A stretch of DNA of 64,000 bases from NCBI RefSeq assembly GCF_024757985.1, contig NZ_CP103289.1, forward strand, positions 3,472,001 through 3,536,000, given 5' to 3'. The notes under the pieces were generated by a model, which was not told the DNA's origin, searched no databases, and saw nothing but the letters and a program-made list of their open reading frames with translations. Below, piece after piece: positions 7,889 through 15,885 of the stretch. Source of the stretch: Cellulomonas sp. NS3. Lineage in GTDB: Bacteria > Actinomycetota > Actinomycetes > Actinomycetales > Cellulomonadaceae. Within the stretch, counting starts at the first letter, position 1. Each line of letters opens with the position of its first letter. Both the position numbers and the translations under genes were made by a program.

Positions 7889-10800
7889 GTGGGCTGGACG
7901 ATGCGGCTGCTCGCGCACCGGGCGCTGACGCAGGCGTCGCTGCTGGTGACGGTGCTCGCCGTCGCCGTGCTGGGCTCCGGCCTGCTGGGGACGTTCGGGC
8001 TGCTGCTCACCGAGAGCGAGGCGCGGTCGCTGCAGACGGCGCTCAGCCGCGAGCCCGGGACGGCGACCGACGTCGACGTCGAGCTCACGCCCGGCGCCAA
8101 GGCGCCCCTGCGGTCGATCGAGGCCGCCGAGGGCGTGCTCGCGACCGTCACGGAGGACGTGCCGACCACGTACGACCGCTGGCTGACCTCGGTCCCGTAC
8201 CGGATCCCCGCCGGGGACGTGTCCCCCGCGCCGCTCGCCTACGTCGCCGCGCAGCCCGCGCTGGAGGACCGCGCCACGCTCCTCGAGGGCCGGTGGCCCG
8301 CAGCGGCGGCCGACGGCGACGGGCGCGTCGAGATCGCGGTCCCCGAGACGGCCGCGGAGGCCTTCGGATGGACCGCCGGCAGCACCTTCCCGCTCACGAG
8401 CTCGTCGTCGCGCGACGTCGTCGACACCGTCGTCGTGGGCGTCTTCGAGCGGACAGGGCCGCTCGCGCCGTGGGGACGCGACCTGCTCGACGGCGCGCTC
8501 GTCGACCGGAACTTCCCCGTCCCGGGGTCCTTCGGCTTCGTGAAGACGACCGCCTACGGCCCGTTCGTCGCGATGCCCGAGGTCCTCACCGACCAGGTCG
8601 TCGAGACGCAGTCGGCCCGCGTGGTCGCCCACCCCCAGCTCGGGGAGGCGACCCCCGCGACGCTCGCCGAGGTTCCGCAGCGCGTCGAGGACGCACGCCC
8701 CGCCCTCATCGCCGCGCTCTCCGACGTCGCGCTCGGCGGGTACGTCGTGACCGAGCTCGCGACGACCGTCGACGGCGCGCGCACGCAGCTCGCGGTCACG
8801 CGGGTGGGTCTCGCGGTGCTCGGCATCATGCTCGCGGTGCTCGCCGTGACCGTGCTGCTCATCGCCGCCCGGCTGCTCGCGGAGCGGCGCGTCGCCGAGC
8901 GCACGCTCCTGACCTCCCGCGGCGCGTCGGCGAGGCAGCTCGTGCGCTTCGCCGGTCTCGAGGCGCTTGCCATCGCGGCGCTCACCGCCGCGCTCGCGCC
9001 GTTCGTCGCCCGGGCGCTGTACCGCGCGGTGGTCGCCCAGCCCGTGCTCGCGGCCGCCGGGCTGGACCGCGACCCCGGGCTGCCCCGGCACCTGCTCGTC
9101 ACGTGCGCCGCCGCCGCCGCGCTCTTCGCCGCCGTGCTGCTCGCGCCGCTCCTGCGCCGGCCGACGAGCGTCGTCGACGACGAGCAGCAGCTCGTCCGTC
9201 AGGAGGGACGCGGTTCGTTCGCACGCTCGGGCCTCGACCTCGCGCTCGTCGCGCTCGCCGGCGTCGCGTTCTGGCAGCTGCGCGTCTACCGGTCGCCGGT
9301 CGTCGAGGGCGGCGGGATCGACCCCGTGCTCGTCGCCGGGCCGGCGCTGTTCCTGCTCGCCGGGGGTGCCCTGACGCTGCGCGCGGCACCGCTCGTGGCG
9401 CGCGGCGTCGAGCGGCTCGCGCGGCGCAGCCGCTCGCTCGTCCTCCCGCTCGCCGCGTGGGAGGTCTCCCGCCGCCCGGCACGTGCCTCGGGCGCGGTCC
9501 TGCTCCTCACGCTCGCGGTCGCCGTGAGCTCGTTCTCGCAGTCCTTCCTCGCGACGTGGCGGGTGTCGCAGGCCGACCAGGCCGAGCTGCGGGTCGGCAC
9601 CGACGTGCGCGTCGACGGGCTCGCCGGGACGCCGTTCGACCAGTCTGCGACCATCGGCGCGCTGCCCGGCGCGACGGAGTTCAGCCCGGTGACGTCCCGG
9701 TCCGTGAAGATCGGGCGGCCCGTGACCGACAGCCAGCTCCCGTCGACCAACAAGAGCATCGACCTGCTCGCCGTCGACACCGTGGGCGGCTCCGCGGTGC
9801 TGCGCGGGCGGTCGGCGCACCCCCAGGGCTGGCCCGGCGAGGTCGAGCGGCTCGCACCCGAGGACGCGGTCCGGGGACCGGTGCTGCCCGGCACGCCCGA
9901 GCAGGTCGACCTCACGCTCGCCGCCTCCGTGATGCCTGCGCTCCCCGGCACCCAGGTGCTCGTCACGGTGACGGTGCAGGACGCGCACGGCGCGCGCGTG
10001 TCCTACGAGCTCGACCCGTTCCCGGCGGACGGCACCCCCGCGCAGCAGACCGTGACCGTCGCGGCGGCCGGCGCTCGCCTCGCGACCCCGCTGAGGGTCG
10101 TGTCCCTCGTCGGCCAGATCTACCTCCCCGCGGAGGCGGTCGTCGCGATCGGCGACGCCCTGCCCGTCGCCCCGCCCAACGGCTCCGCGCCGCTGGTCTT
10201 CTGGGACCTCGACGTCGCCGACCTGCGTGCGCGCACCGGTGGCACCGTCTCGGAGCCCGTCGCGTTCGTCGCCGACGAGTGGTCCGGACGGTCGCTGCCC
10301 AACTCCTGGGGCGTCGTGACACCGGTCGACCTCACGGTCGGGGACGCCGGTGCGCTGAGCGCGACAGGAACCCTCCCGCTCGACGACCTGATCGAGGGCG
10401 GCCGAGGCTTCTCCGTCACGGCGTTCGAGGCCCCGGAGCACGTCCCGGTGATCGCGTCCGACGCGATGCTCGACCTTCTCGAGTCCGAGGTCGGCAACGA
10501 GGCGCTGCTCGCGTTCGGGGCCGTCACCGTGCCGGTGCGCCTGGTCGCGGCGGTCCCCCACCTGCCCGGCAGCCCGGCGCGCCCGGCCGCTCTCGCGGAC
10601 CACGACACCCTGTGGCGCGCGCTCGCCGGCATCGGCCTGACGGACCCGTTGATCGACGAGTGGTGGGCGGCGGTGCCCGACGACGGCCTCGCCTCGACCC
10701 TCGCGGACGTCCGCGGCCGCGACGACGGGACGATCGAGAGCCGCGTCGAGGTCCGCGACCTGCTCACCGACGGCCCGCTGCGGGTCGGCATGCAGGCCGC

Positions 10801-11215
10801 GCTCTGGATCGTCACGATCGCCGCCGTCGCTCTCGCGATCGCCGGGTTCCTGATGAGCGCGACCGTCTCGGTGCGGCTGCGCCGGCTCGAGCTCGCGCGG
10901 CTCCAGGCGCTCGGCGCCTCGCGCGGCGGGCTCGTCCGGGCGGTTCTCGCCGAGCACGGGCTGCTCGCGCTGCTCGGCAGCACCGGCGGCCTCCTGCTCG
11001 GCCTGCTGCTGGGCCATCTCGTCGCGCCGCTGCTCACGGTCGCCGCCGACGGCCGACGGCCCGTCCCCCCGGTCCTCGTGCAGTGGCCGTGGGCCGACGA
11101 GGCCGTGCTCCTCCTGTCCCTGCTCGCCGCCATCGCCATCACCGTCGGGGTGACCACCATGACCCTCCTGCGCCGTGCGTCCGCAGAGCTCCTGCGGCTC
11201 GGGGACGACCGATGA
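7889..11215 (+). CDS. FtsX-type ABC transporter permease, large (first of two)
   Basis: Membrane permease of the FtsX/MacB superfamily, about 1,108 residues from GTG 7889; ATG 7901 is an in-frame alternative four codons on. It starts with one transmembrane helix (about 15-36), then a ~250-residue extracytoplasmic domain, a first FtsX-like bundle (hydrophobic segments near residues 305-400), two central hydrophobic segments, another large extracytoplasmic domain, and a C-terminal FtsX bundle (about 965-1,090) with the LELARLQALGASRGGLVRA cytoplasmic helix typical of the family. This is a duplicated-FtsX architecture. The stop overlaps the next permease start (ATGA, 11212-11215). With the two downstream ATPases it probably forms an exporter or mechanotransmission complex; no periplasmic adaptor gene is present. 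Substrate unknown. Confidence 0.85.
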   Translation: MGWTMRLLAHRALTQASLLVTVLAVAVLGSGLLGTFGLLLTESEARSLQTALSREPGTATDVDVELTPGAKAPLRSIEAAEGVLATVTEDVPTTYDRWLTSVPYRIPAGDVSPAPLAYVAAQPALEDRATLLEGRWPAAAADGDGRVEIAVPETAAEAFGWTAGSTFPLTSSSSRDVVDTVVVGVFERTGPLAPWGRDLLDGALVDRNFPVPGSFGFVKTTAYGPFVAMPEVLTDQVVETQSARVVAHPQLGEATPATLAEVPQRVEDARPALIAALSDVALGGYVVTELATTVDGARTQLAVTRVGLAVLGIMLAVLAVTVLLIAARLLAERRVAERTLLTSRGASARQLVRFAGLEALAIAALTAALAPFVARALYRAVVAQPVLAAAGLDRDPGLPRHLLVTCAAAAALFAAVLLAPLLRRPTSVVDDEQQLVRQEGRGSFARSGLDLALVALAGVAFWQLRVYRSPVVEGGGIDPVLVAGPALFLLAGGALTLRAAPLVARGVERLARRSRSLVLPLAAWEVSRRPARASGAVLLLTLAVAVSSFSQSFLATWRVSQADQAELRVGTDVRVDGLAGTPFDQSATIGALPGATEFSPVTSRSVKIGRPVTDSQLPSTNKSIDLLAVDTVGGSAVLRGRSAHPQGWPGEVERLAPEDAVRGPVLPGTPEQVDLTLAASVMPALPGTQVLVTVTVQDAHGARVSYELDPFPADGTPAQQTVTVAAAGARLATPLRVVSLVGQIYLPAEAVVAIGDALPVAPPNGSAPLVFWDLDVADLRARTGGTVSEPVAFVADEWSGRSLPNSWGVVTPVDLTVGDAGALSATGTLPLDDLIEGGRGFSVTAFEAPEHVPVIASDAMLDLLESEVGNEALLAFGAVTVPVRLVAAVPHLPGSPARPAALADHDTLWRALAGIGLTDPLIDEWWAAVPDDGLASTLADVRGRDDGTIESRVEVRDLLTDGPLRVGMQAALWIVTIAAVALAIAGFLMSATVSVRLRRLELARLQALGASRGGLVRAVLAEHGLLALLGSTGGLLLGLLLGHLVAPLLTVAADGRRPVPPVLVQWPWADEAVLLLSLLAAIAITVGVTTMTLLRRASAELLRLGDDR

Positions 11216-13986
11216 GGGCGCCCCGCGTGCTGCCCCTCGTCGCCGGCTCGCCGCTCCTCGCGTGGCGTCGCGCGGTCGCCGACCGCGGCCTCGTCGCGGT
11301 GTGCCTCGCGCTCGTCGCGGTGACCGCGTTCCTCGCGCTCGCCGGCCCGCGCTACCTCGTGGAGTCCGCCGACCGGGGCGTGCGCCAGGCCGTGACCGAG
11401 GCGGGCAGCCGCAGCGACGTGCTCGCCGAGCTGCCGCCCGCGATGGGCACGGTGCGGGACACCGTGCGCGACCCGCGGCTGGCCGACAAGCTCGAGTCCG
11501 CCGCGAACGACCTGCGTGCGGTGCTGCCCGACGAGCTGCGCGCCACGGTGCTGGAGCCCGAGCTGTCGTTCCACAGCACGGACCTGAGCCTCGCCACCCC
11601 GCCCGAGACCGGCCTGTGGGCGCTGCGCCTGAGGTGGGTGTGGAGCGAGCGCTCCGCCGGGGTCCGCTGGGTCGAGGGCGCCGAGCCCGGCGCCTCGCCG
11701 GACGTGCGCGCCGAGCACGCGGCCGAGCGCGAGGCTGCGGGCTACGACGTGCCCGTGGAGCTCCGCCCGCAGCGCGTCGAGGTCGGCGTCACGCGCGCCA
11801 CGGCCGACGCGCTCGGCGTGACCGTCGGGTCGGAGATCGGCCTGGCGGGCGCGCTGCGCGGCGAGGCCGTCGCCGTCGTGACGGGCGTCTACGAGCCGGT
11901 CGACCCGGCGGACGAGACCTGGGCCGACGCCCCGGAGCTCGTCGAACCCGTCGTCCGGGAGGCCAAGCGGGGCAATCACACGACCACGGGCCTCTTCCTC
12001 TCCCGCGAGTCGGTCCCGGACGCCCGCGCGGCGCTACAGGCCTCGGGCCACCGCACGGTCGTCCGGCTCGCCGTCGACGTCCCGGCGCTCACCGCGGCCC
12101 GCGCAGGCGCGGTCGCGGACGACGTCGCGTCGATCACGGCGAACCCGGACCAGCTGACCCTCTCGGGCGGGCGCACCCTGGCCGTGTCGACCGAGCTCGA
12201 CGAGGTGCTCGGCGAGTTCGCGACGCGGTTGCGCGGCGTCACCGCCCAGGCGTCGCTGCTCCTCGTCGGCATCGTCACCGTCGCCGGCCTCGCCCTCGTG
12301 CTCGCGGCGCGCCTGCTCGTGACCCGGCGCCGCACGCTGCTCGAGGCCGAGCGGGCCCGCGGCGCGTCGGTCGCGTCGGTGGCGCTGCGCCTCCTGCTCG
12401 AGTCGGTGCCGGTCACGCTCGTCGGCCTGGTCCTCGGCCTGGTCGCCGCGCTGCTCGCGACGCCGGGCCCGACAGCCGTCGTGTGGGCCCCGGCGATCGC
12501 CGTCGCGGTCGTGGCCGTCCTCGCGACGCCCGTCCTGGGGGCCGCGCTCGTGGCCCGCGCCTGGACCGGGCGCCAGCTGCCCGCGAACCGCCAGGACCGC
12601 GAGCGCGTCCTCGGCCGGCGGCGCGCGCAGCGCAGGACGGCCGAGGTCACGGTCGTGGTCCTCGCGGCCGGGGCGGCGTCGGCGGTGCGCGGACGCGGGC
12701 TCCTGCAGACGCAGACGTCCGGCGTGGACCTGCTGCTCGCCGCGACGCCGGCGCTCCTCGCGGCGGGCGCGACGATCCTCGTGCTGCGGGCGTTCCCGGT
12801 CGTGCTCGGCGCCGTCGGTCGGCTCGCGGCACGGCGTCGCGGGCTCGTGGGCGTCGTGGCGGCGGCCCGTGCGGCGCAGGCTGCCGGGCTCGGCGTCCCG
12901 CTGCTCTCGCTCACCGTCGCGCTCGCGCTCGTCGTGTTCGCGGGCCTCACGGCGGCGACCGTCGGCGTCGGTCAGGAGCGGGCGTCGATCGAGCAGGTCG
13001 GGGCGGACGTCCTCGTCGAGGGCGGGGTGACCCGCGAGCTCGCCGACGAGGTGCTGCGGCAGGACGGCGTCGACTCCGCCGCGCTCGGCACGGCGATCGG
13101 CACGCGCCGGCTCAACGGCGACGGCGGCGAGGTCGTGACGCTCGTCCTCCTCGAGGCCGCGGCGTACGAGCGTGTCCGCGCGGCCGTCGACCCGCGGTAC
13201 GGCGGAGAGCTGGCCGGGCTCGACGGGACCGGACCCGACGGCCCACGTGCGCTCGTCAGCCCGTCGCTGCGCGTCGAGACCGACGTCGCCGGGGCCCGGG
13301 TCTACGACGGCGAGCAGCGCGTGGTGCTGGAGGTCGTGGGGGACACGACGATGACGTTCGGGCCGGAGCCGGTCGTCGTGGCGGACCTCGCCACCTACAC
13401 CGCGGCGACCGAGGTCCCGCTCGAGCAGGACACGCTGTGGGTCTCCGGCCCGGGCGCTCCCGCCGCCGTCGAGCGCGCGATCGCCGAGGTCGAGGCCGTC
13501 GACCTCGACGTCACCGTGCGCGCCGACCGGCTCGCCGCGGAGCGGTCCTCCGCGCTCGTCCGCGCGCTGCAGCAGCTGCTGCTCCTGACGAGCCTCGTGC
13601 TCGCGCTGTTCGCGGCCGTGACGCTCGTCCTCACCGTCGTGGCGACCGCCCCGGAGCGCGGGCGCACGCTCTCGGCGCTGCGCACGCTCGGGCTCGACCC
13701 GCGCGGCGCACGGCTCGTCACGCTCGGCGAGCTCAGCCCGCTCGTCGTCGCGGCGGTGCTCGCCGGCGCGCTCATCGGGGTCGCGGTGCCCGTCGTGCTG
13801 ACGAGCGCGCTCGGGCTGCGTCGGGTCACCGGCGAGCTCGGCACGACCGAGCTCGTGGTCACGCCGCTGCCCTTCGCCCTCGCGGTCGGCGTCGCGGTGC
13901 TCGCGCTCGTCGTCAGCGTCGTCGCCGAGGCCGCGGTGCGGCGGCGCGACCGGCTCGGCGACGTGCTCCGGGTCGGTGACCGGTGA
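11212..13986 (+). CDS. FtsX-type ABC transporter permease (second of two)
   Basis: 924-residue permease starting at ATG 11212 inside the stop of the first permease. N-terminal helix around residues 22-42 (LVAVCLALVAVTAFLALAG), a ~300-residue extracytoplasmic domain, a first FtsX bundle near 340-440, central hydrophobic segments (~490-580), a second extracytoplasmic domain of ~200 residues, then a C-terminal FtsX bundle at ~780-915. It is shorter than its neighbour and shares the same duplicated layout but little obvious sequence, so the pair could form a heterodimer. The cytoplasmic helix after the first bundle, LLEAERARGASVASVALRLL, is the FtsX-type coupling region. It is followed by a 97-base gap with no gene before the ATPase. 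Confidence 0.85.
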   Translation: MRAPRVLPLVAGSPLLAWRRAVADRGLVAVCLALVAVTAFLALAGPRYLVESADRGVRQAVTEAGSRSDVLAELPPAMGTVRDTVRDPRLADKLESAANDLRAVLPDELRATVLEPELSFHSTDLSLATPPETGLWALRLRWVWSERSAGVRWVEGAEPGASPDVRAEHAAEREAAGYDVPVELRPQRVEVGVTRATADALGVTVGSEIGLAGALRGEAVAVVTGVYEPVDPADETWADAPELVEPVVREAKRGNHTTTGLFLSRESVPDARAALQASGHRTVVRLAVDVPALTAARAGAVADDVASITANPDQLTLSGGRTLAVSTELDEVLGEFATRLRGVTAQASLLLVGIVTVAGLALVLAARLLVTRRRTLLEAERARGASVASVALRLLLESVPVTLVGLVLGLVAALLATPGPTAVVWAPAIAVAVVAVLATPVLGAALVARAWTGRQLPANRQDRERVLGRRRAQRRTAEVTVVVLAAGAASAVRGRGLLQTQTSGVDLLLAATPALLAAGATILVLRAFPVVLGAVGRLAARRRGLVGVVAAARAAQAAGLGVPLLSLTVALALVVFAGLTAATVGVGQERASIEQVGADVLVEGGVTRELADEVLRQDGVDSAALGTAIGTRRLNGDGGEVVTLVLLEAAAYERVRAAVDPRYGGELAGLDGTGPDGPRALVSPSLRVETDVAGARVYDGEQRVVLEVVGDTTMTFGPEPVVVADLATYTAATEVPLEQDTLWVSGPGAPAAVERAIAEVEAVDLDVTVRADRLAAERSSALVRALQQLLLLTSLVLALFAAVTLVLTVVATAPERGRTLSALRTLGLDPRGARLVTLGELSPLVVAAVLAGALIGVAVPVVLTSALGLRRVTGELGTTELVVTPLPFALAVGVAVLALVVSVVAEAAVRRRDRLGDVLRVGDR

Positions 13987-14083
13987 GCGGCCGGCGCGCC
14001 GACCGGGCGCTCGCCACCCGCCACGGGCCGCCCGCCGGCCCGGCCCCGACACCCGTCCCGCCCACCGTCCGAGGAGCAGCCCG

Positions 14084-15103
14084 GTGACCACGACGCAGAC
14101 CCCGCAGCAGTCGCTCGCGACCCTCGAGGACCGGGCCCGTGCGCGTCCCGGCGCGTACGGCGAGCACGCGCTCATCGCGTGCGACAACCTCGTGCGGATC
14201 TACCAGTCCGAGGGCATCGAGGTGCAGGCCCTGCAGGGCCTGGACCTGCTCGTCGACCCCGGCGAGGAGATCGCGATCGTCGGCGCGTCGGGCTCGGGGA
14301 AGTCGACGCTCCTGTCGGTGCTCTCCGGCCTCGACGTGCCCACCGCCGGGCGCGTGCGCGTCGGGCCCTGGGACCTCATGGGGATGTCGGCGCGCGAGCG
14401 CGTCGAGTACCGGCGCCGCATGGTCGGCTTCGTGTGGCAGCAGACGGGACGCAACCTCGTGCCCTACCTGTCGGCGACCGAGAACGTGGCCCTCCCCCAG
14501 GCCCTTGCCGGCGTCCGGTCGGCCGCCCGGCGGCGCCGCGCGGTCGAGCTCCTCGACGCGCTCGGGGTCGGCTACTGCGCCGACCGGCGCCCCGGCCAGC
14601 TCTCGGGGGGCGAGCAGCAGCGCGTGGCGATCGGCGTCGCGCTCGTGAACTCCCCGCAGGTCCTGTTCGCCGACGAGCCGACCGGCGAGCTCGACACCGC
14701 GACGTCCGTCGAGGTGTTCGACACCCTGCGCGCCGCGAACCGCGAGCTCGGCGTCACGGTCGTGATCGTCACGCACGACTCGAGCGTGAGCGAGCACGTG
14801 CAGCGCACCGTGGAGATCCGCGACGGGCGGACGTCCTCGGAGGTGCTCCGCCGCACCCACACCGACGAGCACGGCACCGAGCAGGTCGTCGCCGAGGAGT
14901 ACGCGGTGCTCGACCGCGCGGGGCGCGTCCAGCTGCCGGCGGACTACCGCGAGGCGCTCGAGCTGTCCGGCCGCGTCCGGCTCGCGCTCGAGGCCCGCCA
15001 CGTCGAGGTGTGGCCCGACCGGCCGCGCCCCGGCCGGCACAGCACGACGGGCGCCCCCGACGGCCCCGGCACGCAGCAGCAGACCCGCGAGGAGGAGTCA
15101 TGA
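14084..15103 (+). CDS. ABC transporter ATPase with C-terminal AbrB-like segment
   Basis: 339-residue ATPase of the MacB/LolD-like class. GTG 14084 is chosen because GAGGAG sits seven bases upstream; a longer frame from 13976 would add Arg/Pro-rich sequence unlike the family. Walker A GASGSGKST (~67-75), Q-loop in FVWQQTGRNL, signature LSGGEQQRV (~172), Walker B VLFADEP and switch His in VIVTHD are intact. Beyond the normal end (~235) a further ~100 residues follow. Within them VLDRAGRVQLPADYREAL (from residue 275) then a short beta-rich stretch to ~311 has the look of a SpoVT/AbrB swapped-hairpin half. That reading is mine, from pattern alone. The tail is Pro/Gly/Gln-rich. The stop overlaps the next ATPase start. 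Confidence 0.88.
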   Translation: MTTTQTPQQSLATLEDRARARPGAYGEHALIACDNLVRIYQSEGIEVQALQGLDLLVDPGEEIAIVGASGSGKSTLLSVLSGLDVPTAGRVRVGPWDLMGMSARERVEYRRRMVGFVWQQTGRNLVPYLSATENVALPQALAGVRSAARRRRAVELLDALGVGYCADRRPGQLSGGEQQRVAIGVALVNSPQVLFADEPTGELDTATSVEVFDTLRAANRELGVTVVIVTHDSSVSEHVQRTVEIRDGRTSSEVLRRTHTDEHGTEQVVAEEYAVLDRAGRVQLPADYREALELSGRVRLALEARHVEVWPDRPRPGRHSTTGAPDGPGTQQQTREEES

Positions 15104-15843
15104 CCGGCACACCCGTGACGGGGACCGCCCCCTGGTCCGCCGTGGGCGGCGCCCCCGCTGCCCCGGCCGCACCGATGGTCGTCGTCGAGCACGTCAGCCG
15201 CACGTACGGCTCCGGCGCAGGCGCGGTGCACGCGACGCGCGACGTGTCGTTCACCGTGCAGCCGGGCGAGCTCGTCGCGCTCGTCGGCCGGTCGGGGTCC
15301 GGCAAGACGACGCTGCTCAACCTCATCGGCGGCCTCGACCGGCCCGACGAGGGGCGCGTCGTGGTCGACGGTCGCGAGGTGTCGAGCCTCGACGAGCGCG
15401 GCCTCGTCGAGCTCCGGCGCGACGTCGTGTCGTTCGTCTTCCAGACGTTCGGGCTGGTCCCGGTGCTCTCCGCGGCCGAGAACGTGGGCGTCCCGCTGCG
15501 GCTGCGCTCGGTCCCGACCGCGGTCCGCGAGGCACGCGTCGAGCTGCTGCTCGACCTCGTCGGCCTCGGTGCCCACACCCAGCAGCGTCCGGGCGAGCTC
15601 TCGGGCGGTCAGCAGCAGCGCGTGGGTCTCGCGCGCGCGCTCGCGAACTCCCCCCGGCTGCTCATCGCCGACGAGCCGACCGGCCAGCTCGACACCGAGA
15701 CCGGGCTCGCGATCATGGCGCTGCTGCGGGCGGTCGTGCAGGCCGAGGGCATGACGGCGATCGTCTCGACGCACGACCCGCTGATGATCCAGCTCGCGGA
15801 CCGCGTCGTGCGGCTCGCGGACGGGCGGCTCGTCGAGAGCTGA
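15100..15843 (+). CDS. ABC transporter ATPase (MacB/LolD-like, second of pair)
   Basis: 247-residue ATPase starting at ATG 15100 within the stop of the first ATPase, preceded by GGAGGAG. After a ~25-residue Ala/Pro-rich leader the domain is complete: Walker A GRSGSGKTT, Q-loop in FVFQTFGLVP, signature LSGGQQQRV, Walker B LLIADEP, D-loop QLDTETG and switch His STHD. It is of the usual length for lipoprotein/FtsX-type ATPases and carries no extension, unlike its partner. Two different ATPases plus two different permeases in one transcription unit suggest a fully heteromeric exporter. A hairpin at 15862-15885 closes the operon. Confidence 0.9.
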   Translation: MTGTPVTGTAPWSAVGGAPAAPAAPMVVVEHVSRTYGSGAGAVHATRDVSFTVQPGELVALVGRSGSGKTTLLNLIGGLDRPDEGRVVVDGREVSSLDERGLVELRRDVVSFVFQTFGLVPVLSAAENVGVPLRLRSVPTAVREARVELLLDLVGLGAHTQQRPGELSGGQQQRVGLARALANSPRLLIADEPTGQLDTETGLAIMALLRAVVQAEGMTAIVSTHDPLMIQLADRVVRLADGRLVES

Positions 15844-15861
15844 GCCCGTCCCGCGCGGCGC

Positions 15862-15885
15862 GGCCCCGGCGTCGCGGCCGGGGTC
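15862..15885. terminator. Bidirectional hairpin between exporter operon and chemoreceptor gene
   Basis: Eight-bp stem (one G-T pair) from 15862-15869 and 15878-15885 with an 8-base loop, sitting in the 40 bases between two convergent stops and touching the chemoreceptor stop codon. Could serve both strands. Confidence 0.45.

Noticed and set aside
7469-11017. A 1,182-codon minus-strand open frame opposite the first FtsX permease
   Set aside because: Same codon-bias artefact: no domain, extreme Arg/Gln/Glu/His composition, fully covered by a real gene.
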